Origin: Alopecurus myosuroides
Taxonomy: Eukaryota > Streptophyta > Magnoliopsida > Poales > Poaceae
Assembly (NCBI GenBank): GCA_028641055.1
Contig: CM054061.1
Span: forward strand, 113,096,019-113,160,018
DNA: 64,000 bases
Reading direction: 5' to 3'
In this document: one piece after another, positions 33,741 to 45,944 of the stretch
Numbering within the stretch: position 1 is the first letter of the stretch
Layout: each line of letters begins with the position of its first letter
Made by a program: the position numbers and the translations under genes
The notes under the pieces: generated by a model
Databases searched by the model: none
Told to the model about the DNA's origin: nothing
The model's input: the letters and a program-made list of their open reading frames with translations, nothing else

Positions 33741-34199
33741 CAGTAGCCACCGCGCTGTATACCCTCATCATCATATACTCCCATAGTCCCATAGTCCCAT
33801 GCATGCATTGTGAATTTTTGCATGTTCGTAGTGTAGGGCTTTATGACTTCTAACCGGAAAAGGCTCTACGCCCATCTTTATAAATAAAGCAACTATCACA
33901 ACCGAGTTCATACAACAGTGACCAACAACAAAGAAAGGGAGAAAAAGTACAAGAAAAAAGTACAAGTAGACAATAGCTTGCTGGGGAATCAGCACAGATA
34001 AGCCCGATAACAGCAAATCGGGGGAAGAGAGGAGGAACTGGGGGAATACCCGATAAGCATCTTATTCCTAACTATCCAAAGTCTCCACGTCATCCCGACG
34101 AAAATGACACAAAAAAGACGACGTCCCCTCCCGGCCTGATTCGCATGGAGTTCCATCAACTCACCCAGATCTGAGGCCCGCCACTCAACCCCCAGAGTC

Positions 34200-34735
34200 T
34201 CATGGACGAAGTTCCATAGGAACTGGGCATGTGAACAAAGTATGGGTTCCCGTCTCTAGGATCCCACAAAGAGGACACATGACATTACCAGGCCCTTGTC
34301 GTTTATACACTTCCACCCCCGAGGGGAGGCGGTCTTGTGGCAATTGCCAAACAAAAATCTTTATTTTCGGGGGAACAGGGACTTTCCACATATGGGAAGC
34401 CCAAGCATTCCCCGGCCCGTGGAACAGGCCGCGGTAAGCCGTCTTAACCGAGAATATTCCAAACGGGGTCAATTGCCACACGACTCTATCCGGCCGGGCC
34501 CCCAGCTGGGGGCCCTGGCAATGCCTCTCTAAGCTCGGCCCATGTTGCGTCTCCACCGCTCCGAATGTCGGCTTCGGCAACTAAAAGCCGAGGGCTCAAG
34601 CAAATCGCAAACAAATTCGGGTATTGAAGTTAGAGCGGACTGCCACCCAGCCATGGGTCGAACCAGAACAAGGTACTTGTACCTTCCCCGACGGTGAACT
34701 GCGTCCCCTCCAGATCTCATGTTTGATGGATTGGC
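34200..34735 (-). pseudogene. LINE ORF2 C-terminal (zf-RVT) fragment
   Basis: The frame 34200-34580 carries the WKVPVPPKIKIFVWQL block followed by the finger CPLCGILETGTHTLFTCP, the usual zf-RVT pattern after plant LINE RT domains. Upstream, in other frames up to about 34720, lies the GTSTLFWFDPWLGG-like block that normally precedes it. Frameshifts and 5' truncation make it dead. Confidence 0.8.
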
Positions 34736-37700
34736 TGGATCGCTGATACGTCATAAACGCATCTATAATTTCTGATGTTCCATGTTGTTTTCATGCCATA
34801 TGCTACATGTTTTTCTTACACTTTATGTCATTTTTGTCGATTTCCTGGATTAACCTATTGACAAGATGCCACAGAGTCAGTTCGCTATTTTCTGCTGTTT
34901 TTAGTTTCAAAAAAGTTGTTCTGAAATTATTCTCGGAATTGGAAAATTCGAAGCCCGGAAGTCTTAGAATTCCCGAAGGTTCCACAGAGTCCCGAAGAGG
35001 CCCGGAGGGGGGCCACACCATAGGGCGGCGCGCCCCCTGGCCGCGCCTAGGGGTGGTGTGGGCCCCTCGGGCATCCACCGCCATCGCCATTTCGCCTATT
35101 TATTTCCCCCGATACGACAAACTAAAAATATACCACTTCGTCCCGAGAAACACCCGGGGCCGCCGTCATCGTCAACCCGAGATCGGGAGGGTTCTGGAGC
35201 TCTCCTCGGCACCCTGCCGGGAGGGAAATTCATCACCGGAGGGGTCTACACCACCATGCCTGCCTCCGGAGTGATGCGTGAGTAGTTCATCCTTGAACTA
35301 CGGGTCCATAGCAGTAGCTAGATGGTTGTACTCTCCACCTTATGCCTCATGTTTAGATCTCGTGAGCTGACTCACATGATCGAGATCATCTATTTGTAAT
35401 GCTACATGTTGTGTTTGCTTGGATCCGATGATTATTAAATGTTATGTCTTTTGATTATCAATCTATCATGTTGATACGTCCAAAACGTATCTCCTTTTCC
35501 GAACACTTTTCCTATTGTTTTCTTATAAACTTGTGAGTTTTGGATACCACTAACACAGACTAACGCTGTTTTCAGCAGAATTAACTTAGTGTCTTGTTTT
35601 TGTGCAGAAAAATTAACTTTCGAAAAAATGCCAAGCCACCCCCGGCGTGCCCCCCCTGGCCGCGCCGCCAGGTAGTGGGCCACCCCGGGACCCCCTCGGA
35701 CTCCCCTTTCGACTACATATGCCCCGTAAACCTAAAACGCGAGGGGGTTCGTCATATTTCACAGAAACACAACAAAGCACCGCTGCCACCCCCGAACCTC
35801 GATTCAGGATGAGAAGTTCCTGTTCTGGCGCCCTGCCGGGACGGGAATTCGAAGGAGATCATCGCCATCGACACCGCCACCTCTTCTCCATCAACCATCC
35901 ATGATTCTCCCGTCCATGTGTGAGTAAACACTGCTGTAGGCTGAGAGGGATGGAAAGGATTGGATGAGATTGATCATGTAATAATGCCAGATTGTTAGAG
36001 CATAGTGCCTAGTATCCATTATTAGGGTTTTCTACCGTTGTTGCAACTTGTTACGCTTAATGCTTGTCACTAGGGCCCGAGTGCCATGATTTCAGATCTG
36101 AACATGTTATTGTTTCATGAGTATAATGTTGTTTCTTGACCATATCTGCAAATTGTTTACACGTGTCATTGTCCGAAACTGTCGCACCCGGACTTCTAGG
36201 GGATACTCACAGTCCGTTAAACAGTAGATAAATGGCTTACGGGGCATACCGGCACCCGCATCTCAATATGAGTAGGCCAACACGTAAACGTGTGACAACC
36301 ATTCTCTACTCTTCATCGTCTGCGCAAACCATCCATAGAAATCCAGATACTTCCATTGACGTACTTCATAACATACACACAGGATACGTCAATAGCATTT
36401 GAACAAGTGATATCACAACATATCTCTAAGACACAAATAAATAGAAATAAGTTGCAAATAGCTCTCACTAGAGCAGAGATAGCAAATACAATCATCCAGA
36501 GGACACATGTCCCAACATATCATCATTACAACACAGCGGAAGCATACAAAATGTCTGAGTACAGACAAGATCCAAATAGGCCTAAGAGGCCGGAAACAAA
36601 AAGACGGAGCCCATCCACGAAGTCTCGGATCCTGCCCGGGTCCGCTATCTACTCGTCAGCAGCCTCGTCATACTCCATGTAGCAGCCACCGTGGAGATCC
36701 TCGGAAACGTAGTCTGCGGAAACCACAGCCCCAAAGGGGTCAGTACATAAACGTACTGGCAAGCAAGACTCACAAGATACCAAAGTGTACCCGTCAACAC
36801 CAAGCACAGATGCTTTGGTTCAACAGAAGAAAAGGGTGATACAAAAGATGCGGCAGCTGGCTGCACTAACCAACTACAGAGTTGCTATAACTTCCGGCTA
36901 ACAGAAAGGAGATAAGATAGCGTATCGTAACCAACTAACAACTAACTCCAAACAAACCCATCCTGGATCTCGCCCCTTATCCAAAGAAGCAATCCGAGGA
37001 TAACTCACACAGTTGGATTAATGATGGTTCAAGTTATTGTGTCAATAAGACTAGTACTATCAAGTTATCATTAGTTAGGTGTAAGTTGTTCTGAGTACTT
37101 GTTAGCTAGTACTTTCACCAAGTCATCCATAACCGCGGAAAACACGGCTTCTCGAGAAGATTTACCCTGCAGGGGTGCACCAATTTGGCCGTACACGTAA
37201 GAATAACCCGCCAGATGGAATGGCCTTTCCACCAAGCGGGACACTCAACACAACTCAACTCTTCTTCGCATCAAGCCCAAAGAACCACATGATGTGCGTG
37301 CGCGGCTAATCGAGCCCCCACGAAGAAAAGGGGGACCCTCATAGCACTCTAAGACCACGCCGCCCTAAATGCCGACTACGAAAGTTCCACCCTGGCGCCA
37401 AGGGTTCGCACCTGCACATGCATGCATCAAATGGAAAGCCCGAACTAATTGTGGCGATTTGGACGAGATGCGAATCGAATCAAATTGAGGGGGGCGCCCA
37501 TACACGCTTCCCACATGCGGTTAGTGCGCTCATCATGGATCAGTAGACAAGACCCTTTTCCTAATTAGGGTCGACACTAGCAGGCCTCAAAACCACGTCG
37601 GGCCTCCTGCCGGTGCCTTATCATCAAATTCGCGTTACCTCAAATATTAACAGGTTGTTGTTTAACATCGAGCCCCAGAACATAATAAAATATGGTAACA

Positions 37701-38389
37701 GAAAGTAACGGACAGCAGACTCGAGCATAAACAACCCTAAGCATGCTAGTAAGACACGGGCAACAAGCAATGGGGTTATAGGTGTGGGTGTGAGGCTATA
37801 TCAGGGTTAAAGGATAACATGTGATAGGTTCGGAACAGAAGCAACGATTCAAAAGGCTAGCAGAATAGACAACGGAAAGTATCGGTATCCAATGTGGAAA
37901 GGAACACAATGGTTCATGTGAGTGAATACTTGCCTGCAAACTCAGCAGCCTGGTACTGAGCTAGATCTTCTGAAGGGGTGTCGTAAGTATCGTCTGTCTC
38001 AACGTCGTCGTCTATTCGAGAAGAAGCAAACAAACAAGGCAGAGAGACAACAATCAATAACATGGCATAATGCACAAACATGGGATGATGCATGGCCATT
38101 TAATTGATGCATCAAGGATAAGATAGTTGATATGGTAACATAACATAATTAAATGGACCCACATGCAATTTGGATTGCATATGGAAAGCCCATGAATTAT
38201 GGTTGGATTAAATGATCTACAACTAAACAACATGTGAAAGTGGATTATCATGATGCATGGATGAGGAAAACAGAAAGAAAACAACCTTAGGTGCATTTTG
38301 AAATAAGGTTTACCAAGTTAGGAATTTTATCTATTAAGTTATGCAATTTTGGTTCTTAAAGGTGTTACACAAGCAGTTGTTGTTTTCAC

Positions 38390-39160
38390 CAATTTAAATT
38401 GTTCAAAATAGATAACAAAGTTCATATTTAGAAAGTACACAAAATTTTAGGTGGAAAACATGTTTCAAATATTGAAAAAGGAATTAAGATGAATTAATTA
38501 TGAATTACACAAGTTTAAACAAGATTTAAATGAATTTAATTCGAATATGAACTTATTCGAATTTTTATTTGTGCAAAACATTAAATGAAGTTCATATTTG
38601 ATAATTTTATACTTTTATGGTTTGAAAACATATTTTATATGTTCAAAAGGAATTTAATTTGACCAAGTTATGAATTTAGCAATTTTAAATGATTTAAACA
38701 AGGTTTAAATTATTTAACCAATTTTAATTATTCAAAACATGAAAAAAAGTTTATATTTGAAAAGGTGGTTCAATTTAGCATGGAAAACATATTTTATTTG
38801 TTGAAGATGGAATTAAAATGAGCAAGTTATTAATTTGGCAATTTTAAATGCATTAATTAAGAAACAGTTGTTTTCAGCAATTTAATTTATTTAAAACAGA
38901 ACACAAAGTTGATATTTGCAAAGTACATGAAAAATGGAATGGAAAACATATTTAGTTTGTTGAATTTGGAATTTTTATGCCCAAGTTATGAATTTTGCAA
39001 AATTAAGTGAATTAAACAAGGATTCAAATACTTCACCAATTTAAAATATTCAAAACAGTAAACAAAATTTATATTTAGGTAGAGAATTTAATTTGGAGTG
39101 GAAAACATATTTAAAATGTTGAAGTTGGAGTTGGAATGATTTAGTTATGCATTTTTAGAG
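38390..39160. repeat. ~159-bp tandem repeats inside the LTR, five units
   Basis: The anchor (G)GAAAACAT occurs at 38453, 38623, 38782, 38941 and 39100, giving spacings of 170, 159, 159 and 159 bp. It is surrounded each time by similar AT-rich sequence (a CAAGTTATGAATTT-like motif, then AATTTAAAT, then TTCATATTTGAAAAG-like). Units are clearly diverged. The same array lies in the other LTR at about 43675-44450. Confidence 0.75.
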
Positions 39161-39315
39161 TTTAAGTATTAATCTGCCATTTAATTAACAGCTAGGGACT
39201 TAGAAAGTATTTACAGGGACCTAGAAGAAAACTAGAAAGGACTTGTCTGTGAAAAAGGGATTTGTGCTGCGCCTGGAAAAATAAAAATGGAAAAGGGGGT
39301 TTAATCCGCCCGCGG

Positions 39316-39361
39316 GGACTCGAACCCTGGCCGCGGGCTAGCGCGAGCAGGGCTGCTGCCA
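39316..39361 (-). promoter_or_regulatory. tRNA-like pol III B-box with A-box-like partner in the LTR
   Basis: On the minus strand a perfect B-box GGTTCGAGTCC (39316-39326) is preceded, at a spacing typical of tRNAs, by TGGCAGCAGCCC (39350-39361), a loose A-box. The surrounding sequence resembles a degenerate tRNA 3' half. It repeats in the other LTR (44602-44612). Confidence 0.45.
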
Positions 39362-40654
39362 CTGCGGTGTGTGCTGCGTTGTTGACAGGTAAGGAGGGCT
39401 CGGGGGGGTTGAGTTTCAGATCCGGGGTTAACTGAATATTGAAATTCAGCTAACTGAATTCTTTGCAGGTTCAGCGATGCACTTCGACAGAGCAGGACGG
39501 TGGTGGCTCACCGGCGGCGGCTGCTGCCGTGCTGCTGCGTGTGGCCGCTGCGGTGGCCGGCGACGAAACCTCGACGGCGGCGGCGACTCGGTGGCTCCCA
39601 GCCATCGAGGAGTGGTCGAGGAGGAAGAGGGGGGTACGGGGGATCGATTCCCGTACCTACCCAGCTCGGAGGCTAGGCATCCCGGCGGCGATCACCGGAA
39701 AGACAGAGGGGTGGCGATCGGTGGATGCTCGGGTTCAGAGAGGGAGCAGAGAGGGAGGTGGAAGAAAGGAGGAAATGGAGGCGGGGGAGAGGGAGAGAGG
39801 CGGAGAGCAACTAGGGCAGAGGGGAGCTCGGGGCTAGGGTTTAAATGGAGGGGGGAAGGAGCTCATGGCCGTTCCTCCTCGGTGCCTGTCGACGTGGACA
39901 CCGTGGATTCCATGCCGTACAGAGGTAGAAGAAAGAGGTGGGGGGTACCAGGCCATGGGGAGATGGTGGGCTGGACCAAAAGGCTGGCCTGCCCCCTCTC
40001 CCTTTGATTTTTTTTGCTTTTTGATTCTACTTCTTTTTTTTTTGCAGAAAAAGAATAGGAAGGAAAGGCATGGTTTTTAGGGTTAGAAAATTAGGGAGAA
40101 TTTTGTATTTGATTAAGTTTTGTAACAGCACCAAAATGCAACTTTTGTTTTCTCAAACATTTCAAATTTGTTGATGTTTGTAAATTTAATTGAAATTGAG
40201 TAATTTTGATATTAAGTGAATAATGGTGACTTAAGCAATTTAAAGTTTTTGATTTCAAGTTAACTTGAAACAAAGGAGTGTTTTGTAATTTTCATAAAGT
40301 TGAGAAATGGTTGCTGTTTGGAAATACAATTGAATTTGAAAATGTTTTGGTATTAAATGAAATATTGATTAGAAACAAATCAATAGTTTTGAAATTACAA
40401 CTTTAATGGAAACAAATAATTGTTTTGATTTGAATATTCATTTGGAAATTGTAACATCACAAGTATGAAACAGAAATATTTGAATTTTGGTTTGAAATTC
40501 AAATAGAAAAACAAGGGAAAACAAAGGAAAACAGAGGAAAACAATTGGAAAACAATTGCAAAACAAATGCAAAACTTAAGATGCCATGATGCAAAACATA
40601 AAATAACAGAGAGCAAACATTCTAATGGATGTTTTTCATACTTGGGATGTTACA

Positions 40655-40670
40655 AAACGCCCCCCTTGAA
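40655..40670 (-). other. polypurine tract of the gypsy element
   Basis: Minus strand CCTTCAAGGGGGGCGTTT directly precedes the 3' LTR start TGTAACATCCC. Confidence 0.7.
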
Positions 40671-40880
40671 GGAATCGCGCCCCGAGATTCCTACTGAGAA
40701 GAGAAAAGGTCCGGATACCTCTTGCGAAGATCCTCTTGAGCTGTGACACGTGAAACACATCGTGCACCTTGGATAGTTTTTCTGGAAGTTCAAGACGATA
40801 GGCATTCCTGGCAACTCTTCTGGAAAGACGTCAGGGAATTCGCAAACCACCGGAATATTTTCGAGTAAAGGTAGAGGTTT
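40655..40880 (-). pseudogene. collapsed gypsy pol: RT start fused to integrase C-terminus
   Basis: On the minus strand the frame 40650-40850 begins CEFPDVFPEELPGMP, the conserved block just before the gypsy RT domain. The next bases, in another frame, read YRLELPEKLSKVHDVFHVSQLK, the block near the integrase C-terminus. A third block resembling the pol end (ISGRDSFKGG) follows right up to the polypurine tract. All of RT, RNase H and the integrase core, normally over 2.5 kb, has been deleted between the first two blocks. No functional product is possible. Confidence 0.85.
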
Positions 40881-41466
40881 TGTATCGAGGGTGTATATCT
40901 GAATGGTACTTGATTCATTTGGAGAATAGACTATCTGGACAGAAGGGTGGAACAGAGTTATTGATTAGACGCCGGTAGAAGAACTGAAATGGGAAGCAAC
41001 AACAAGGTTTGAATGGACGAAAAGGATGTTGAGAAGAACAGGATATCAAAGCAACATTCGGGGAACACGAGACCAAAACTCCTGAGGTACTACGGAAAAA
41101 CCCATCCGGGCTTCTAAAGGATCAATATCTAGTGCTTAAGGAATAGAGGATCTGCTTCCGGGGCTTACACGCCTCCGTTCTCAATCGTGAGTAGGCAACA
41201 TGATAAATCATGTCACAACCACCTCCAATCCCATGGTCTAGTAGATATAACTATCCTAGAGAAACCAGGATACGTGAAATCCTAACTTGAAAGTTTAGAT
41301 GAGAAGAGAAAACAACGTTGCACTTTCTTACCAGAAAAAGGGAGGGTGGGTGGGGAAAGAAGAAAAATAACAGAATTCCTACTCTCACGTTTCATTTTTC
41401 CTATATAGCTACAAAATAGTTTCTAGAATCAACTGCGACCAGTAAAAGGGATCCTACAGGCAGACA
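40881..41466 (-). other. remaining interior of the gypsy element, no intact gag
   Basis: Between the collapsed pol and the primer-binding site I find no open gag frame or zinc knuckle. It is leader-like sequence with scattered stops. Confidence 0.6.
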
Positions 41467-41479
41467 GGCTCTGATACCA
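41467..41479 (-). other. primer-binding site (tRNA-Met type) of the gypsy element
   Basis: TGGTATCAGAGCC on the minus strand, two bases inside the end of the 5' LTR (41482). This matches the 3' end of initiator tRNA-Met, the common plant primer. Confidence 0.92.
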
Positions 41480-41481
41480 TT

Positions 41482-44400
41482 TGTCGCACCCGGACTTCTA
41501 GGGGATACTCACAGTCCGTTAAACAGTAGATAAATGGCTTACGGGGCATACCGGCACCCGCATCTCAATATGAGTAGGCCAACACATAAACGTGTGACAA
41601 CCATTCTCTACTCTTCATCGTCTGCACAAACCATCCCATAGAAATCCAGATACTTCCATTGACGTACTTCATAACATAAACACAGGGTACGTCAACGGCA
41701 TTTGAACAAGTGATATCACAACAGATCTCTAAGACACAAATAAATAGAAATAAGTTGCAAATAGCTCTCACTAGAGCAGAGATAGCAAATACAATCATCC
41801 AGAGGACACATGTCCCAACATATCATCATTACAACACAGCGGAAGCATACAAAATGTCTGAGTACAGACAAGATCCAAATAGGCCTAAGAGGCCGGAAAC
41901 GAAAAGACGGAGCCCATCCACGAAGTCTCGGATCCTGCCCGGGTCCGCTATCTACTCGTCAGCAGCCTCGTCATACTCCACGTAGCAGCCACCGTGGGGA
42001 TCCTCGGAAACGTAGTCTGCGGAAACCACAGCCCCAAAGGGGTCAGTACATAAACACAAGATACCAAAGTGTACCCGTCAACACCAAGCACAGATGCTTT
42101 GGGTTCAACGGAAGAAAAGGGTGATACAAAAGATGCGGCAGCTGGCTGCACTAACCAACTACAGAGTTGCTATAACTTCCGGCTAACAGAAAGGAGATAA
42201 GATAGCGTATCGTAACCAACTAACAACTAACTCCAAACAAACCCATCCTGGATCTCGCCCCTTATCCAAAGAAGCAATCCGAGGATAACTCACACAGTTG
42301 GATTAATGATGGTTCAAGTTATTGTGTCAATAAGACTAGTACTAGTCAAGTTATCATTAGTTAGGTGTAAATTGTTCTGAGTACTTGTTAGCCAGTACTT
42401 TCACCAAGTCATCCATAACCGCGGAAAACACGTCTTCTCGAGAAGATTTACCCTGCAGGGGTGCACCAATTTGGCCGTACACGTAAGAATAACCCGCCAG
42501 ATGGAATGGCCATTCCACCAAGCGGGTCACCCAACACAACTCAACTCTTCTTCGCATCAAGCCCAAAGAACCACATGCTGTGCGTGCGCGGCTAATCGAG
42601 CCCCCACGAAGAAAAGGGGGACCCTCATAGCACTCTAAGACCACGCCGCCCTAAATGCCGACTATGAAAGTTCCACCCTGGCGCCAAGGGTTCGCACCTG
42701 CACATGCATGCATCAAATGGAAAGCCCGAACTAATTGTGGCGATTTGGACGAGATGCGAATCGAATCAAATTGAGGGGGGCACCCATACACGCTTCCCAC
42801 ATGCGGTTAGTGCGCTCATCATGGATCAGTAGACAAGACCCTTTTCCTAATTAGGGTCGACACTAGCAGGCCTCAAAACCACGCCGGGCCTCCTGCCGGT
42901 GCCTTATCATCAAATTAACGTTACCTCAAATATTAACAGGTTGTTGTTTAACATCGAGCCCCAGAACATAATAAAATATGGTAACAGAAAGTAACGGACA
43001 ACAGACTCGAGCATAAACAACCCTAAGCATGCTAGTAAGACACGGGCAACAAGCAATGGGGTTATAGGTGTGGGGGTGAGGCTATATCAGGGTTAAAGGA
43101 TAACATGTGATAGGTTCGGAACAGAAGCAACGATTCAAAAGGCTAGCAGAATAGACAACGGAAAGTATCGGTATCCAATGTGGAAAGGAACACAATGGTT
43201 CATGTGAGTGAATACTTGCCTGCAAACTCAGCAGCCTGGTACTGAGCTAGATCTTCTGAAGGGGTGTCGTAAGTATCGTCTGTCTCAACGTCGTCGTCTA
43301 TTCGAGAAGAAGCAAACAAACAACGCAGAGAGACAACAATCAATAACATGGCATAATGCACAAACATGGGATGATGCATGGCCATTTAATTGATGCATCA
43401 AGGATAAGATAGTTGACATGGTAACATAACATAATTAAATGGACCCACATGCAATTTGGATTGCATATGGAAAGCCCATGAATTATGGTTGGATTAAATG
43501 ATCTACAACTAAACAACATGTGAAAGTGGATTAGCATGATGCATGGATGAGGAAAACAGAAAGAAAACAACCTTAGGTGCATTTTGAAATAAGGTTTACC
43601 AAGTTTGGAATTTTATCTATTAAGTTATGCAATTTTGGTTCTTAAAGGTGTTACACAAGCAGTTGTTGTTTTCACCAATTTAAATTGTTCAAAATAGATA
43701 ACAAAGTTCATATTTAGAAAGTACACAAAATTTTAGGTGGAAAACATGTTTCAAATATTGAAAAAGGAATTAAGATGAATTAATTATGAATTACACAAGT
43801 TTAAACAAGATTTAAATGAATTTAATTCAAATATGAACTTATTTGAATTTTTATTTGTGCAAAACATTAAATGAAGTTCATATTTGAAAAGTTTATACTT
43901 TTATGGTTTGAAAACATATTTTATATGTTCAAAAGGAATTTAATTTGACCAAGTTATGAATTTAGCAATTTTAAATGATTTAAACAAGGTTTAAATTATT
44001 TAATCAATTTTAAATATTGAAAACATGAAACAAAGTTTATATTTGAAAAGGTGGTTCAATTTAGCATGGAAAACATATTTTATTTGTTGAAGATGGAATT
44101 AAAATGAGCAAGTTATTAATTTGGCAATTTTAAATGCATTAATTAAGAAACAGTTGTTTTCAGCAATTTAATTTATTTAAAACAGAACACAAAGTTGATA
44201 TTTGCAAAGTACATGAAAAATGGAATGGAAAACATATTTAGTTTGTTGAATTTGGAATTTTTATGCCCAAGTTATGAATTTTGCAAAATTAAGTGAATTA
44301 AACAAGGATTCAAATACTTCACCAATTTAAAATATTCAAAATAGTAAACAAAATTTATATTTAGGTAGAGAATTTAATTTGGAGTGGAAAACATATTTAA

Positions 44401-45944
44401 AATGTTGAAGTTGGAGTTGGAATGATTTAGTTATGCATTTTTAGAGTTTAAGTATTAATCTGCCATTTAATTAACAGCTAGGGACTTAGAAAGTATTTAC
44501 AGGGACCTAGAAGAAAACTAGCAAGGACTTGTTTGTGAAAAAGGGATTTGTGCTGGGCCTGGAAAATTAAAAATGGAAAAGGGGGTTTAATCCGCCCGCG
44601 GGGACTCGAACCCTGGCCGCGGGCTAGCGCGAGCAGGGCTGCTGCCACTGCGGTGTGTGCTGCGTTGTTGACAGGTAAGGAGGGTTCGGGGGGGGGGGGG
44701 TTGAGTTTCAGATCCGGGGTTAACTGAATATTGAAATTCAGCTAACTGAATTCTTTGCAGGTTCAGCGATGCACTTCGACAGAGCAGGACGGTGGTGGCT
44801 CACCGGCGGCGGCTGTTGCCGTGCTGCTGCGTGTGGCCGCTGCGGTGGCCGGCGACGAAACCTCGACGGCGGCGGCGACTCGGTGGCTCCCAGCCACCGA
44901 GGAGTGGTCGAGGAGGAAGAGGGGGGTACGGGGGATCGATTCCCGTACCTACCCAGCTCGGAGGCTAGGCATCCCGGCGGCGATCACCGGAAAGACAGAG
45001 GGGTGGCGATGGGTGGATGCTCGGGTTCAGAGAGGGAGCAGAGAGGGAGGTGGAAGAAAGGAGGAAATGGAGGCGGGGGAGAGGGAGAGAGGCGGAGAGC
45101 AACTAGGGCAGAGGGGAGCTCAGGGCTAGGGTTTAAATGGAGGGGGGAAGGAGCTCACGGCCGTTCCTCCTCGGTGCCTGTCGACGTGGACACCGTGGAT
45201 TCCATGCCGTACAGAGGTAGAAGAAAGAGGTGGGGGTACCAGGCCATGGGGAGATGGTGGGCTGGACCAAAAGGCTGGCCTGCCCCTCTCCCTTTGATTT
45301 TTTTTGCTTTTTGATTCTGCTTCTATTTTTTTTGCAGAAAAAGAATAGGAAGGAAAGGCATGGTTTTTAGGGTTAGAAAATTAGGGAGAATTTTGTATTT
45401 GATTAAGTTTTGTAACAGCACCAAAATGCAACTTTTGTTTTCTCAAACATTTCAAATTTGTTGATGTTTGTAAATTTAATTGAAATTGAGTAATTTTGAT
45501 ATTAGGTGAATAATGGTGACTTAAGCAATTTAAAGTTTTTGATTTCAAGTTAACTTGAAACAAAGGAGTGTTTTGTAATTTTCATAAAGTTGAAAAATGG
45601 TTGCTGTTTGGAAATACAATTGAATTTGAAAATGTTTTGGTATTAAATGAAATATTGATTAGAAACAAATCAATAGTTTTGAAATTACAACTTTAATGGA
45701 AACAAATAATTGTTTTGATTTGAATATTCATTTGGAAATTGTAACATCACAAGTATGAAACAGAAATATTTGAATTTTGGTTTGAAATTCAAATAGAAAA
45801 ACAAGGAAAAACAAAGGAAAACAGAGGAAAACAATTGGAAAACAATTGCAAAACAAATGCAAAACTTAAGATGTCATGATGCAAAACATAAAATAACAGA
45901 GAGCAAACATTCTAATGGATGTTTTTCATACTTGGGATGTTACA
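41482..45944 (-). repeat. 5' LTR (4463 bp) of the gypsy element
   Basis: Partner of 36180-40654 with the same zones: tandem array at about 43675-44450, B-box at 44602-44612, GC-rich zone 44755-45315. It has a G-run of about 13 at 44688-44700 where the other LTR has a shorter run. Confidence 0.95.

Larger units (their letters stand above)
28534..33851 (+). repeat. segmental repeat copy I, left part
   Basis: This 5.3-kb stretch aligns with copy II (about 55985-58425). Landmarks in order in both: CTAACAGCAACGTCCTACTC, CGGCCAATTGTACAA, GCGGGCGGCAGGCCAACTTG, GGCCGTAAAAAGCATTGACG, ACCTGCGGCGCCGAGGGCC, GCCATCCATGCCAAAAG, and GTTCCGTGACTGCGTGTCCA-like sequence. Copy I is longer because of the insertions listed separately (two Stowaway MITEs, a Harbinger element, the 32165-32805 segment and a 405-bp MITE). 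Each copy contains an older internal duplication: 28600-29060 resembles 31480-31900. I see no intact gene in it. Confidence 0.85.
36180..40654 (-). repeat. 3' LTR (4475 bp) of the gypsy element
   Basis: Long LTR with distinct zones: mixed sequence 36180-38290, an AT-rich ~159-bp tandem array 38390-39160, a tRNA-like B-box at 39316-39326, a GC-rich zone 39460-40000 with overlapping open frames that read antisense to the element, and an AT-rich end with GGAAAACA runs at 40505-40580. A 61-codon minus-strand frame (37914-38099) is conserved in both LTRs, as expected for copies. Confidence 0.95.
36180..45944 (-). mobile_element. non-autonomous Ty3/gypsy element with 4.47-kb LTRs and 827-bp interior
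   Basis: 9765 bp from TGTCGCACCCGG to GGGATGTTACA, flanked by GAAAC (36175-36179, 45945-45949). It reads on the minus strand: 5' LTR 41482-45944, internal 40655-41481, 3' LTR 36180-40654. Primer-binding site and polypurine tract are present and correctly placed, so the RNA could still be copied by enzymes supplied in trans, but pol is collapsed. LTRs differ by about 20 changes in their first 1.2 kb (including an 18-bp indel near 36765/42057) and seemingly fewer further on, so it is older than the copia at 4561. Confidence 0.95.

Noticed and set aside
37914..38099. 61-codon minus-strand frame with a signal-peptide-like start, present in both LTRs
   Set aside because: Its presence twice is explained by LTR duplication; no independent evidence of coding.
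39463..40007. GC-rich plus-strand frames of 124 and 176 codons, repeated at 44755-45314
   Set aside because: They lie within the gypsy LTRs antisense to the element, differ by frame-changing indels between copies and have Arg/Gly/Glu repeat composition; no domain is visible.
36180..45944. Two direct repeats of about 4.47 kb read as a segmental gene duplication
   Set aside because: TG/CA ends, GAAAC target duplication, primer-binding site and polypurine tract show they are LTRs.
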